Of a DNA stretch of 61,084 nt, positions 33,290 to 42,569 are shown piece by piece. Where the stretch lies: assembly GCA_010024385.1 (NCBI GenBank), contig RGHD01000004.1, positions 1-61,084 of the forward strand, read 5' to 3'. The notes under the pieces are model-generated. The model was not told the DNA's origin. It did no database searches and worked only from the letters and a program-made list of their open reading frames with translations. This stretch comes from Actinomycetota bacterium (GTDB lineage: Bacteria; Actinomycetota; Actinomycetes; Nanopelagicales; Nanopelagicaceae). A program made the translations under genes and the position numbers. Within the stretch, counting starts at the first letter, position 1. The number at the start of each line of letters is the position of its first letter.

Positions 33290-34693
33290 ATGGCCAATCA
33301 TCAAATTATCGCCGGCGTGGATTCATCTACTCAGTCGGTAAAAGTAGTGATGCGCGATGCTCACACGGGACAACTCGTGCGCCAAGGCCGAGCATCACAT
33401 CCAGATGGCACAGAAGTTGATCCCATACATTGGAAAAACGCCCTTGATAGTGCAGTAAAAGATGCGGGTGGGTTAGAAGATGTGCAAGCAATTTCTATCG
33501 CAGGACAACAGCACGGCATGGTCGCACTTGATAGTAATGGTGAAGTTATTAGACCAGCACTGTTATGGAATGACACACGTTCTGCAAAAGCTGCTGCAGA
33601 TTTAAACCGCGAAGAGGGCGGTAACGCTGAAATTGCTCGCAAAGTTGGTTCAGTTTTAGTTGCATCATTTACAGCTTCAAAGCTTCGCTGGTTGGCAGAT
33701 AATGAACCAGAAAGTGCCGCTCGTGTTGCATCTGTGGCCCTTCCCCACGATTGGCTCTCATGGCATCTACAAGGTGGTAAAGATTTCTCCACACTTTTCA
33801 CAGATCGAAGTGATGCATCTGGAACTGGATACTTTGATCCAACAACGTCTCACTACCGCGAAGACATCTTGCGCCTTGCACTGCGCCACGACTCTGAACT
33901 GCGTTTACCAAGAATCATCGCGCCAAATGAATTTGGTGGAACAACGGTCTCTGGAATTCCAATTGCTGCAGGTGCTGGTGATAACGCAGGGGCAGCCCTT
34001 GGTGTGCAAGCACAGCCTGGAGATGTTGTAGTTTCACTTGGAACTTCTGGAACAGCTTTTGCAGTATCTGACACTCCAACCCATGATGCAAAGGGCGCAG
34101 TTGCAGGTTTTGCTGATGCAACTGGTCGCTTCTTACCTCTGGTCTGCACATTAAACGCAGCACGCATCATGGATGCTGCAACAAAGATCCTTGGGAAAAC
34201 ACATGATGAAGTGGGAGCACTTGCACTATCGGCATCTGCTGGTGCTAATGGATTAACGCTACTTCCATATTTTGAAGGAGAGAGAACTCCTAACCGCCCA
34301 GATGCAACTGGGGTTTTCTCAGGGATGAACCTGAATAACTCCACTCCGTCCGATATTGCGCGTGCCATGATTGAAGGAATGTTGGCTGGATTAGCTGATG
34401 CCGTTGATGCATTGATTGCACTCGGTGTTAACGTCAACCGAATTCTTCTTATCGGAGGCGCTGCAAAGAACCCAGCGATTCCAACAATTGCTAGCGCACT
34501 CTTTGGACGAGAAGTTTTAGTACCGCCGGCTGGAGAATACGTGGCAGATGGCGCAGCTAAACAAGCAGCATGGGCTCTTCTTGGTCAGATGCCAACATGG
34601 GATTTAGGAAAAGTCTCACACCACGAATCTAAAGCCACACCACACGTGATGGATAAATATCGAACTTTGCGAGATAACACAGCAAATTGGTAG
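33290..34693 (+). CDS. xylB: Xylulokinase
   Basis: FGGY sugar kinase of 467 residues that phosphorylates D-xylulose for the pentose phosphate pathway. Marks are [47 protein letters not shown] and the C-terminal [18 protein letters not shown]. No xylose isomerase or transporter is adjacent. The phosphofructokinase next door and glgC beyond make this a sugar-metabolism stretch. The mRNA is probably leaderless. A different ketose specificity cannot be excluded. Confidence 0.92.
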   Translation: MANHQIIAGVDSSTQSVKVVMRDAHTGQLVRQGRASHPDGTEVDPIHWKNALDSAVKDAGGLEDVQAISIAGQQHGMVALDSNGEVIRPALLWNDTRSAKAAADLNREEGGNAEIARKVGSVLVASFTASKLRWLADNEPESAARVASVALPHDWLSWHLQGGKDFSTLFTDRSDASGTGYFDPTTSHYREDILRLALRHDSELRLPRIIAPNEFGGTTVSGIPIAAGAGDNAGAALGVQAQPGDVVVSLGTSGTAFAVSDTPTHDAKGAVAGFADATGRFLPLVCTLNAARIMDAATKILGKTHDEVGALALSASAGANGLTLLPYFEGERTPNRPDATGVFSGMNLNNSTPSDIARAMIEGMLAGLADAVDALIALGVNVNRILLIGGAAKNPAIPTIASALFGREVLVPPAGEYVADGAAKQAAWALLGQMPTWDLGKVSHHESKATPHVMDKYRTLRDNTANW

Positions 34694-34697
34694 AACT

Positions 34698-35921
34698 TTA
34701 AGCGGTAACGCGAACACCCTTACCAACAACAATAATTCCGCCGGGGCTAATAGTGAATCGAGCACGATCTCGCTCTAAATCAACGCCAATCTGTGCACCT
34801 GGCTCAACTACAACGTTCTTATCTAAAATCGCATTTCGAACGATTGACTTATCACCGATTCGAACCGAAGGCATCAAAACAGAGCCTTCAACAAGAGCGC
34901 CTCGTCCAACTGAAACATCATAGGAAACCACTGAGCCATTCAAGATTCCTCCGGCGATAATGGAACCAGCACCAACGATGGAATCGTGCGCTCCACCATT
35001 CTCACTAAATTTGGCAGGTGGCAATGATGGTGGATTAGTAAGCAAAGGCCATTCGCGGTTATAGAGATTAAAAATTGGATGAACTGAGACTAAATCCATG
35101 TGTGCGTCATAGTAAGAATCAATTGAACCCACATCGCGCCAGTAACCCTTATCACGATCTGTTTCTCCCGGGACAACGTTATTGGCAAAGTCATAAACTT
35201 TTGCTTCACCATTTTTAGTCAGGAAAGGAATGATGTTTCCACCTAAGTCATGGCGTGACTCGATATCTTCAGAATCGATAATGAGTGCTTCTTCCATGAC
35301 ACTTCGCTTGAAGATGTAGTTACCCATTGAAACCAAAGAGAGATCAGGATGACCTGGCATGGCAGGTGGATCAGAAGGCTTTTCATGAAATGCCTTAATG
35401 GTGATTCCATCCTCGGCTAATTCAATAACACCAAACTCATGTGCCTCAGATCGTGGCATACGAATGGCTGCAACTGTGATACCTGCAGCAGATTCAACAT
35501 GCTGGACAAACATCTGACCGGGATCCATGCGATAGACGTGGTCAGCACCAAAGACCAAAACATGCTCAGGGTTTTCATCATGAATTAAATTAAAATTTTG
35601 CAAGATGGCATCGGCACTACCCGTATACCAACGTGGACCCAAGCGCTGCTGGGCAGGAACTGGGGTTATGTAGTTGCCAAGTAGAGCTGACATTCGCCAG
35701 GTTGTTGTGATGTGACGGTCAAGTGAGTGCGATTTGTATTGAGTGAGCACGGCAATCTTTAACATGCTGGCATTTACTAGATTAGATAAAACAAAATCAA
35801 TCAGGCGATATGAACCACCAAATGGAACTGCAGGCTTTGCGCGATCTGCAGTCAGAGGCATTAAACGCTTTCCCTCACCGCCGGCAAGGACAATTCCAAG
35901 GGGAAGTTTAAGTTTTGCCAT
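34698..35921 (-). CDS. glgC: Glucose-1-phosphate adenylyltransferase
   Basis: Makes ADP-glucose for glycogen and alpha-glucan synthesis. 407 residues: the nucleotidyltransferase domain starts [26 protein letters not shown], with [11 protein letters not shown] and the substrate motif [10 protein letters not shown], and a left-handed beta-helix follows ([19 protein letters not shown]). It has a TATCGT element six bases before its ATG and no ribosome site. It is divergent from the glycogen synthase gene, as in mycobacteria and streptomycetes. Confidence 0.96.
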   Translation of the reverse strand: MAKLKLPLGIVLAGGEGKRLMPLTADRAKPAVPFGGSYRLIDFVLSNLVNASMLKIAVLTQYKSHSLDRHITTTWRMSALLGNYITPVPAQQRLGPRWYTGSADAILQNFNLIHDENPEHVLVFGADHVYRMDPGQMFVQHVESAAGITVAAIRMPRSEAHEFGVIELAEDGITIKAFHEKPSDPPAMPGHPDLSLVSMGNYIFKRSVMEEALIIDSEDIESRHDLGGNIIPFLTKNGEAKVYDFANNVVPGETDRDKGYWRDVGSIDSYYDAHMDLVSVHPIFNLYNREWPLLTNPPSLPPAKFSENGGAHDSIVGAGSIIAGGILNGSVVSYDVSVGRGALVEGSVLMPSVRIGDKSIVRNAILDKNVVVEPGAQIGVDLERDRARFTISPGGIIVVGKGVRVTA

Positions 35922-35927
35922 GTGCTA

Positions 35928-35933
35928 ACGATA
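35928..35933 (-). promoter_or_regulatory. -10 element of a leaderless promoter (glgC)
   Basis: TATCGT on the minus strand, six bases, then the glgC ATG at 35921. Confidence 0.55.
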
Positions 35934-35966
35934 GCCTGTACCTCTTGATGCGGATAGGGGGTTAAT

Positions 35967-37127
35967 ATGAGCGAACTAAAAGTTGGCATCGTCACCAAAG
36001 AATGGCCCCCTGCAATCTATGGTGGGGCTGGTGTTCATGTACTCCAGTTAACGCAAGCACTTCGCACAATCAAAGATGTTCATGTTGATGTCCACTGCTT
36101 TGGTGGAAAACGCAATGATGCCTTTGGATATGAGACTCCATCAGAGTTCACTTCATCAAATCCTGCAGTGCAAGCTATTGCCACAGATCTTGAAATTGCA
36201 ACAAATTTATCTAACGTTGATCTAGTCCATTCACATACTTGGTATGCAAACATGGCAGGCCACTTTGCCTCGCTGCAGTATTCAATCCCCCACATTGTTA
36301 GTGCCCACTCACTTGAACCACTTCGCCCTTGGAAAGCTGAACAACTCGGTGGTGGATATGCGATTTCATCGTGGGCAGAAAAAACTGCCTATGAAGGTGC
36401 AGCAGCAATCATTGCCGTTAGTGATGGAATGCGCGCAGATGTTTTAGCTACATACCCATCAGTAGATCCCAGCAAAGTTGTAACAATCCGCAACGGTGTT
36501 GATACATCTAAGTTTGCGCCAAATAATGATGCATCCGTGCCAGCTAAATACGGCGTCAGCGGTCCTTATGCAATCTTTGTTGGTCGTATTACTCGTCAAA
36601 AGGGTTTGGCACATTTACTTCGTGCTTGGAAAGAGGTCCCTGCCGAATACGGCCTTGTCTTGGCCGCAGGAACTCCAGATGAAGAAGGCATCGGCAATGA
36701 AGTTGCAGATTTAATTGCTGATCTTCAAAAAACCCGACGTAACATCTGGTGGATTAAAGAGATGCTTCCCCACGCCGAACTCACTGCGATGTTGACCCAA
36801 GCTCAGCTATTTCTGTGCCCTTCTGTTTATGAACCACTTGGAATTGTTAATTTAGAGGCGATGGGCTGTGAAACAGCTGTGTTGGCATCTCGTGTAGGTG
36901 GAATTCCTGAAGTTGTTGCACATCAAGTCAGCGGTGAATTAGTTGACTACAACGGTGATGGCCCAGCATTTGAAGCCTCATTCTCAGAATCCATTACGCG
37001 TTTAATGTCACAGCCAGAACTGCTAAAAAAGTATGGAACTGCTGGCAGAGTACGCGCCATGAGCGAATTCGGTTGGGAAGCAGTCGCGGCTGCAACTATT
37101 GCTCTCTATCGCCGCGTGATTGCATAA
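35967..37127 (+). CDS. glgM: Actinobacterial GT4 glycogen synthase / maltose-1-phosphate synthase
   Basis: 386 residues, GT-B fold: KEWPPAIYGGAGVHVLQLTQAL, SHTWYANMAG, VFVGRITRQKG-like YAIFVGRITRQKGLAHLL, and the donor-site CPSVYEPLGIVNLEAMGCETAVLA. This is the type often called GlgA in Actinobacteria. The mycobacterial protein in the same divergent arrangement with glgC is GlgM, which makes maltose 1-phosphate from ADP-glucose for the GlgE pathway. No glgE or glgB lies in the window, so the symbol is tentative. An AGGGGG ribosome site precedes the ATG. Confidence 0.85.
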   Translation: MSELKVGIVTKEWPPAIYGGAGVHVLQLTQALRTIKDVHVDVHCFGGKRNDAFGYETPSEFTSSNPAVQAIATDLEIATNLSNVDLVHSHTWYANMAGHFASLQYSIPHIVSAHSLEPLRPWKAEQLGGGYAISSWAEKTAYEGAAAIIAVSDGMRADVLATYPSVDPSKVVTIRNGVDTSKFAPNNDASVPAKYGVSGPYAIFVGRITRQKGLAHLLRAWKEVPAEYGLVLAAGTPDEEGIGNEVADLIADLQKTRRNIWWIKEMLPHAELTAMLTQAQLFLCPSVYEPLGIVNLEAMGCETAVLASRVGGIPEVVAHQVSGELVDYNGDGPAFEASFSESITRLMSQPELLKKYGTAGRVRAMSEFGWEAVAAATIALYRRVIA

Positions 37128-37991
37128 ATGACCCGTAAATCCTGGATTCAATTTGGCATCGTCGGCTTTTTGTGGGGAATTCCTTACCTTCTTATGAAGG
37201 TAGCCGTAGCTGATATTCCACCCGCGCTCATCGTTGCTGGCCGCACATTTATTGGCGCTGCCATTTTGATTCCTATTGCAATGCGCAAAAATACCTTCAA
37301 AGATGCGATTAAGGGAATTAAGTACGTTGCCCCTTATGCAGCACTTGAAATGATTGGTCCTTGGATTCTTATCACAAGTGCTGAGAAAGAAATCTCTTCT
37401 GGTCTTGCTGGATTACTTGTTTCAACTGTTCCAATTTTTTCAACAATTTTCTCATCTATGCGCGGAGATCACAGCGTCTGGCAACCAAAGAGAATCTTTG
37501 GTCTAGTTGTTGGCTTTATCGGAATTATCGCACTCGTTGGTATTGAATCAATTACTGGAAGCAGCAATCCCAAAGCAATTGCAATGGTGATTCTTGCCTC
37601 TATTCTCTATGCCTACGCCGTTCTAATGATCACAGCTAACTTGCCCGGCGTTGATGGAATTGCAATCAACGGTGTGGCAATGGGAATAACCTGTCTTTTC
37701 TACACACCAATTGCTATTGCAGTATGGCCAAGTAATCCAGTTTCTGCACAAGCAATTACCGCTCTTGTGGCACTTGGCGTGTTTAGCACCGCTATCGCCT
37801 TCATGCTTTTCTTTATTGTCATTGTTGAAATCGGTCCGGCCCGTGGATCGCTCACTACCTATGTAAACACCGCTGTTGCTGTGGTTCTTGGAATTATCAT
37901 CTTAGACGAGCCAATTACTCTAGGAATTATTGTGGGTCTGCCTATGGTTGTTTTAGGTTCTTATCTAGCAAGTCGTAAAGAAAAGGTTTAA
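37128..37991 (+). CDS. EamA (DMT) family permease
   Basis: 287 residues, ten predicted membrane helices in two EamA repeats (FLWGIPYLLMKVAVADIPPALIVAGRTFIGA; GPARGSLTTYVNTAVAVVLGIIILDEP). Substrate unknown. It begins directly at the stop of the glycogen synthase gene (TAAATG) and overlaps the convergent era gene by four bases. Confidence 0.88.
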   Translation: MTRKSWIQFGIVGFLWGIPYLLMKVAVADIPPALIVAGRTFIGAAILIPIAMRKNTFKDAIKGIKYVAPYAALEMIGPWILITSAEKEISSGLAGLLVSTVPIFSTIFSSMRGDHSVWQPKRIFGLVVGFIGIIALVGIESITGSSNPKAIAMVILASILYAYAVLMITANLPGVDGIAINGVAMGITCLFYTPIAIAVWPSNPVSAQAITALVALGVFSTAIAFMLFFIVIVEIGPARGSLTTYVNTAVAVVLGIIILDEPITLGIIVGLPMVVLGSYLASRKEKV

Positions 37992-38908
37992 CGACGCTCT
38001 TCAAAACCTAGTTTGTCGAGCATGCGAGCATCACGCTGCCACTCTTTGGAAACTTTGATGTGAAGACCTAGGAAAATCTTGGCAACAAGTGCGCGCTCAA
38101 TATCTGCGCGAGCTCTAATGCCAATTTCCTTTAGGCGAGTACCTTGATGGCCAAGCAGGATTGCGCGCTGTGTGTCACGTTCAACGTGGATGGTTGCGTG
38201 GACATCATAAAAGGGACGTGATCCTTTTTCCTCTCGCTCACCAAACTCATCAATTGTCACAACGATGGAGTGAGGTAGTTCCTCTCGAACATCCTGCAGC
38301 GCAGCTTCACGGATGAACTCACAAATCAACTGCTCAATTGCTTGATCACTTGTTGTTCCTTCAGGGTAATAGGCAGGACCTGCAGGAAGTGCAGCCCCAA
38401 TGAGGTTATTGAGTAAATCAATTTGATCATGAATTGCAGCAGAAACTGGAATGATTTCATCCCACGTAAAACCTTGGGCTAGCTCCATAATGCCAGTTAA
38501 GCGAAGTGCCAGCTTTTCTTTAGACAATAAATCAGTCTTTGTAATTACTGCAAACTTCTTTGCCCGTGGATGCTTGGCAATTTCTTGTGCGATGTATACA
38601 TCACCAGCACCTGATGTTTCATCAGCTGGAATACACAAAATCACCACATCAACTGAATCCATAGATTGATCAACAACTGCATTTAGGCGATGGCCCAATA
38701 AAGTCTTTGGCTTATGAACTCCAGGTGTGTCAACTAAAACTGCTTGGAAGTTATCTCCATGGACAATTCCGCGAATAGCACTACGGGTTGTGTTGGGATG
38801 ATGTGAAGTAATCGCAATCTTGCTACCAACTAAGGCGTTAATGAGAGTGGATTTTCCAACGTTAGGGCGGCCAACAATGGCAACGAAGCCCGAACGGAAA
38901 TCACTCAT
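37988..38908 (-). CDS. era: GTPase Era
   Basis: Ras-like GTPase with a KH RNA-binding domain, needed for 16S rRNA 3' end maturation and 30S assembly. 306 residues. G1 is GRPNVGKST, then the TTR loop HHPNTTRSAIRGI, DTPGVHKPK, ITKTDLL and the C-terminal KH domain (LGHQGTRLKEIGIRARADIERAL). dprA lies just upstream on the same strand. Confidence 0.96.
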   Translation of the reverse strand: MSDFRSGFVAIVGRPNVGKSTLINALVGSKIAITSHHPNTTRSAIRGIVHGDNFQAVLVDTPGVHKPKTLLGHRLNAVVDQSMDSVDVVILCIPADETSGAGDVYIAQEIAKHPRAKKFAVITKTDLLSKEKLALRLTGIMELAQGFTWDEIIPVSAAIHDQIDLLNNLIGAALPAGPAYYPEGTTSDQAIEQLICEFIREAALQDVREELPHSIVVTIDEFGEREEKGSRPFYDVHATIHVERDTQRAILLGHQGTRLKEIGIRARADIERALVAKIFLGLHIKVSKEWQRDARMLDKLGFEERR

Positions 38909-38920
38909 GGGTATATTCTC

Positions 38921-39805
38921 TCATTGATTTGCACCTATGAATTCCACAGCATCTGCAACGGATGTAATCAACTCTGCGGCACGTTCACTAATTAAGCGAT
39001 GACATCCCTGACTCATTGCAGAGTTAATCGGTCCTGGAATTGCCATGACTGGTCGCAGAAGTTCGGCGGCATCGTGTGCGGTGCGAAGTGAACCACTTTT
39101 ATAGGCCGCTTCAACCACCAAGGTTGCTTTGGCAATCGATGCAATTAAACGATTTCGCACAAGGAATCTGGATGGCATGGCGCTTTCATATGGCATGAGT
39201 TCACTAATCAATGCACCCTGTGTGCTCATCTCATTAAATAGTTTTTGATTCGATTTCGGATAGGCCACTTCAATCCCTGTAGCCAGAACCGCAATCGTTC
39301 TTCCATTTGCTTGAAGGGTTGCACGATGGGCATAGGAATCAATTCCATATGCTCCCCCGCTAATAATCGTCCATCCTAGATCTGAAAAACCACGAGCAAA
39401 CTCACTTGCAACATTTGCCCCGTAGTTTGTGGGTTTGCGTGAGCCAACGATTGCTAATGAGTCAGTTATCAGAGACTTTGAATTTCCTTTAACTATTAAT
39501 CCGATGGGTGGATTAATAAGTTGGTTGACTCCTATAGGCCAGTGCTCATGCTCTGGAGTTAAAAACTGCGCCTGAGCCTTTTCAATCTCAGAGAGAATCT
39601 GATCTACCTCAGCCACACGTATCGCATCAATGATGGATTTTGTCTTCTCAGCTGCATAGTTGCCAGAAAGTATGGATTCCAAAACTTTGAGTGGACCGTG
39701 CGCAGATATCTCAGCGCTCCAGAAAAAATGTCCAGGTTCAATGCATGAAAAGAGAATGGCGCGGGCTTCAAAGGGGGTCAAAAATGCTGGTGTTTGTATG
39801 TACAT
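38921..39805 (-). CDS. dprA: DNA processing protein DprA (Smf)
   Basis: Rossmann-fold protein that loads RecA onto incoming single-stranded DNA during transformation. 294 residues, shorter than many (about 360). The core is intact: LAIVGSRKPTNYG, DLGWTIISGGAYGIDSYAHRATL, TIAVLATGIEVAYPKSNQ, GALISELMP and RFLVRNRLIASIAKATLVVEAAYKSGSLRTAHDAAELLRPVMAIPG. The C-terminal winged helix seen in some relatives is absent. Only rnhB precedes it; the yraN and comM genes usually found between are missing. Confidence 0.93.
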   Translation of the reverse strand: MYIQTPAFLTPFEARAILFSCIEPGHFFWSAEISAHGPLKVLESILSGNYAAEKTKSIIDAIRVAEVDQILSEIEKAQAQFLTPEHEHWPIGVNQLINPPIGLIVKGNSKSLITDSLAIVGSRKPTNYGANVASEFARGFSDLGWTIISGGAYGIDSYAHRATLQANGRTIAVLATGIEVAYPKSNQKLFNEMSTQGALISELMPYESAMPSRFLVRNRLIASIAKATLVVEAAYKSGSLRTAHDAAELLRPVMAIPGPINSAMSQGCHRLISERAAELITSVADAVEFIGANQ

Positions 39806-39851
39806 AAGGCGCCACGTTAAATCTGGCGGGTGATAAAAAGCTTAAAACAAA

Positions 39852-40463
39852 CTACTGCTTGTGAATAAGTGCAGCTACATTTGAAAAAGAGTGGCGGTGC
39901 TGTGCACAAGGACCATGTTCATTCAGGGCCTGCGTGTGTGCTGCGGTGATGTAACCCTTATGTCCAGCAAAACCATAGAGCGGAAACTCTTTATCCATCT
40001 GGCGCATAATGCGATCGCGAGTTACCTTTGCAACTATAGAGGCTGCGCTTATGCTGACAACTACTTGGTCGCCTTTCCACACAGCTAAGTTAGGTAAACC
40101 TAAACCTTCAATGGCATATCCATCAGTTAAAACATAGGCTGGTGTTACATCTAGAGCGTTAACAGCTCTGCGCATTCCATCAAGATTTGCCACATGCACC
40201 CCGCGTGTATCTACATCTTTCGCTGGCACAATCACCACGCTAATGCTTGATGCTATGGATTGAATAAGTTCAAATACTTCTTCGCGCTTGCCTTCGCTGA
40301 TCTCTTTTGAGTCACGCACAGGTGCAAGCTCTGGTGCAAAAGGATCTCTTAAAACAACAGCTGCAATAACTAATGGACCAGCACATGCCCCGCGTCCTGC
40401 TTCATCAACGCCGGCAATCGGAGAGATTCCTGATTGAATGAGCAGCTGCTCAATGACCTTCAT
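39852..40463 (-). CDS. rnhB: Ribonuclease HII
   Basis: Cleaves RNA in RNA-DNA hybrids and at misincorporated ribonucleotides. 203 residues. The first catalytic Asp-Glu pair is in ISPIAGVDEAGRGACAGPLVIAAV; further acids are in YVLTDGYAI and the SIVAKVTRD motif. It lies six bases after lepB on the same strand in the conserved rplS-lepB-rnhB order. Confidence 0.96.
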   Translation of the reverse strand: MKVIEQLLIQSGISPIAGVDEAGRGACAGPLVIAAVVLRDPFAPELAPVRDSKEISEGKREEVFELIQSIASSISVVIVPAKDVDTRGVHVANLDGMRRAVNALDVTPAYVLTDGYAIEGLGLPNLAVWKGDQVVVSISAASIVAKVTRDRIMRQMDKEFPLYGFAGHKGYITAAHTQALNEHGPCAQHRHSFSNVAALIHKQ

Positions 40464-40469
40464 GTGGAA

Positions 40470-41123
40470 CTACTTTAAAACGTTGATTTGTGGAACATAA
40501 GTAATATGCTTAAAGGGCCAGATGACTGCAACAACTCGGCCAGTAATGCGTGAGAGTGGAACAAAACCTTTATTGATATCGTCTTGGTGATATCTGGAGT
40601 CGGCACTTGCTCCGCGGTGATCTCCCATAACCCATACTTTTCCTTTAGGCACGGTGACATCAAAATTCAATTCGCTGGGCTTGTTTCCAGCAAAAATATA
40701 AGGCTCTTTGATTGCTGTTCCATTGACTGTCAACAGACCAGCCTTGTCACAGCAAACAATGCGATCTCCCTCAACACCAATGACGCGCTTAACTAAATAC
40801 TGCTTTGCTGGGTTAGGTAAGACACCGACTGCAACTAAGCCTGTTTTAACTTTTGCAACATACTTATTAGTTGAATAATCAACAATTTCAGGTAACCAGC
40901 CGGCAGGATCACGGAAGACAACAACATCACCACGGGCGATATTGCGTGAGAGGAATGGAACTTTATTAACAGCAACTCGGTCTTTAATCTGCAGAGTGTT
41001 TTCCATTGAGCCCGAAGGTATATAGAAAAACTGAACAAGGAAAGTCTTTATTAGCAGGGAGACAACAAGTGCAACTACAACAAGGATTGGGAGCTCCCGA
41101 AGAAGGGAACCCTTACGACGCAT
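40470..41123 (-). CDS. lepB: Signal peptidase I
   Basis: Membrane-bound serine protease that removes signal peptides. 217 residues, one N-terminal membrane helix (LPILVVVALVVSLLIKTFLVQFF). The nucleophile serine is in IPSGSMENTL and the general-base lysine in KQYLVKRVIGVEGD; GDHRGASADSR is the family box E. It starts shortly after the rplS stop. Both secreted proteins in this window with signal peptides would be its substrates. Confidence 0.96.
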   Translation of the reverse strand: MRRKGSLLRELPILVVVALVVSLLIKTFLVQFFYIPSGSMENTLQIKDRVAVNKVPFLSRNIARGDVVVFRDPAGWLPEIVDYSTNKYVAKVKTGLVAVGVLPNPAKQYLVKRVIGVEGDRIVCCDKAGLLTVNGTAIKEPYIFAGNKPSELNFDVTVPKGKVWVMGDHRGASADSRYHQDDINKGFVPLSRITGRVVAVIWPFKHITYVPQINVLK

Positions 41124-41131
41124 GGAGTTGA

Positions 41132-41668
41132 TTATTCGGCTTTAGGAGTTTCTTCAACTGCTTCTTCAGCAACTGGAGCTTCAACAACAGCCTCAACTAC
41201 TGGAGCCTCTACAACTGCCTCAACTACTGGCGCTTCAACAACTTCCTCAACGACAGGAGCTGCTGCAACTACATCTTCGATTGGTTCTGGTGTTGAAAGA
41301 ATTCCATCACCGTAACCTTCAACGCCATCGCGCCTTTCGCGAATCTTTGCAGCCTTACCGCGTAGATCGCGTAGGTAGTAAAGCTTGGCGCGACGTACTT
41401 CGCCCTTCTTTACCAGTTCAATCTTTTCAATAACTGGTGTGTGAACAGGGAATGTGCGCTCTACGCCAACACCGTAAGAAACTTTACGGATTGTGAAAGT
41501 CTCGCGAACTCCATCACCTTGGCGACGGATAACGATTCCCTGGAATACCTGAAGACGGCTCTTGCTTCCTTCGATAACACGAACGTGAATCTTGAGCTCA
41601 TCACCAGCACGAAACTGTGGGATGTCTTTGCGCAGCGATGCTGCATCTACGGAGTCAAGAATGTTCAT
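41132..41668 (-). CDS. rplS: 50S ribosomal protein L19 with an acidic repeat tail
   Basis: Core L19 occupies about residues 1-115 ([64 protein letters not shown]). A tail of about 60 residues follows, with repeated V-V-E-A-x-V units ([19 protein letters not shown]) rich in Glu, Val and Ala. Usual L19 is about 115 residues, so the tail is an addition. The underlying DNA contains near-identical repeats. It leads the lepB-rnhB group and has a normal GGACG ribosome site. Confidence 0.95.
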   Translation of the reverse strand: MNILDSVDAASLRKDIPQFRAGDELKIHVRVIEGSKSRLQVFQGIVIRRQGDGVRETFTIRKVSYGVGVERTFPVHTPVIEKIELVKKGEVRRAKLYYLRDLRGKAAKIRERRDGVEGYGDGILSTPEPIEDVVAAAPVVEEVVEAPVVEAVVEAPVVEAVVEAPVAEEAVEETPKAE

Positions 41669-41700
41669 GGAATTCGTCCTTTTTTATCTTCATCTCTTAA

Positions 41701-41720
41701 GCACCGGCTTTGGCAGGTGC
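41701..41720 (-). other. Hairpin in the rplS leader
   Basis: GCACC (41701-41705) pairs with GGTGC (41716-41720) around a ten-base loop in the 102-base gap between the inositol-phosphatase gene and rplS. No T run follows on the minus strand, so it is not a terminator. A leader role is possible but unsupported. Confidence 0.3.
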
Positions 41721-41770
41721 AGACTGCGTATCTTGCCACAGAAGGGGCCTTGAGCGTAAATCGGGTACAT

Positions 41771-42535
41771 CTAGGCGGGAATCTCCCGCATGAGCCCAGC
41801 ATGTAGGTGAGCACCACCAGCCACCGTTAACTCCATCCCCCGCCAAGAATGTGTAGTGACAATTGCCCCAGCCTCAGTGGCAATCAGAGCTCCAGCTGCT
41901 AAATCCCACTCCTTTAATCCAGTTTCGATGTAGCCATCCACCATTCCCGTTGCCACACAACACAGATCAGTTGCAGCAGCTCCCATACGGCGAATATCTC
42001 GAATCTTTGGAATTAATTGATTAACTAGATCTAATTGGTTAATTCGATCTTTGAGTTCATATGCAAAACCCGTTGCAATTAAAGCTCGGTTTAACTCAAT
42101 GGGTTCATTGCAAGAAATCGGTAGGTTATTAAGGAATGCACCGCCACCACGGGTTGCATGCCATGTGGCGTCAATTGTGGGTGCATGCACCACCCCTACC
42201 ACTGTTCCTTGAGAATCTTTAACTGCAATGCTGATGTTCCAGCCAGGTAGGCCATAGAAATAGTTAACTGTTCCATCTACTGGATCTATTACCCAGGTGT
42301 AACCGGAAGTAGTTACCGAGTCTGCGCCTTCTTCACCAATGATTCCATCATCTGGGCGGGCGGCAAGAATGGCGTTAACAATGAGTTTTTCACTTGCAAC
42401 ATCCATCTGCGTTGCAATATCTATCGCCGTCGACTTAGAAGTTAACTCCCAAGAGGCTGGGCGATCAACTAATAAACGGCCTGCTTGCTTGGCGATATCC
42501 AAAGCCAGCTCTAAGAGTTCATCATGAATACTCAC
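41771..42535 (-). CDS. Inositol monophosphatase family protein
   Basis: About 254 residues. The Li-sensitive phosphatase motifs are IIGEEGADS, WVIDPVDGTVNYFYGLPGWNIS and EWDLAAGALIATEAGA. The family includes inositol, fructose-1,6-bis- and histidinol phosphatases, so substrate is open. The longest frame starts at GTG 42541. I prefer the GTG at 42535 because a TAGGAT -10 on the minus strand lies exactly six bases before it, as at other leaderless genes in this window. Confidence 0.88.
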   Translation of the reverse strand: MSIHDELLELALDIAKQAGRLLVDRPASWELTSKSTAIDIATQMDVASEKLIVNAILAARPDDGIIGEEGADSVTTSGYTWVIDPVDGTVNYFYGLPGWNISIAVKDSQGTVVGVVHAPTIDATWHATRGGGAFLNNLPISCNEPIELNRALIATGFAYELKDRINQLDLVNQLIPKIRDIRRMGAAATDLCCVATGMVDGYIETGLKEWDLAAGALIATEAGAIVTTHSWRGMELTVAGGAHLHAGLMREIPA

Positions 42536-42538
42536 TTG

Positions 42539-42565
42539 CACATCCTAACCCTGTCGTAGGATGTG
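42539..42565. promoter_or_regulatory. Symmetric divergent promoter made from one inverted repeat
   Basis: CACATCCTA (42539-42547) and TAGGATGTG (42557-42565) form a perfect nine-base inverted repeat around a nine-base centre. Each arm holds a TAGGAT -10 element, one per strand, six bases before the GTG of the phosphatase gene and seven before the ATG of the MFS gene. It could also be an operator. Both genes would be leaderless and possibly co-regulated. Confidence 0.55.
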
Positions 42566-42569
42566 AGAC

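Noticed and set aside
41701-41720. Hairpin before rplS as an L19 autoregulatory leader or as a terminator
   Set aside because: No T run and no recognisable L19 leader consensus; kept only as a low-confidence structure.
41774-41795. GCGGGA/TCCCGC hairpin at the end of the inositol-phosphatase gene as a terminator
   Set aside because: It lies inside the coding region, and no T run follows.
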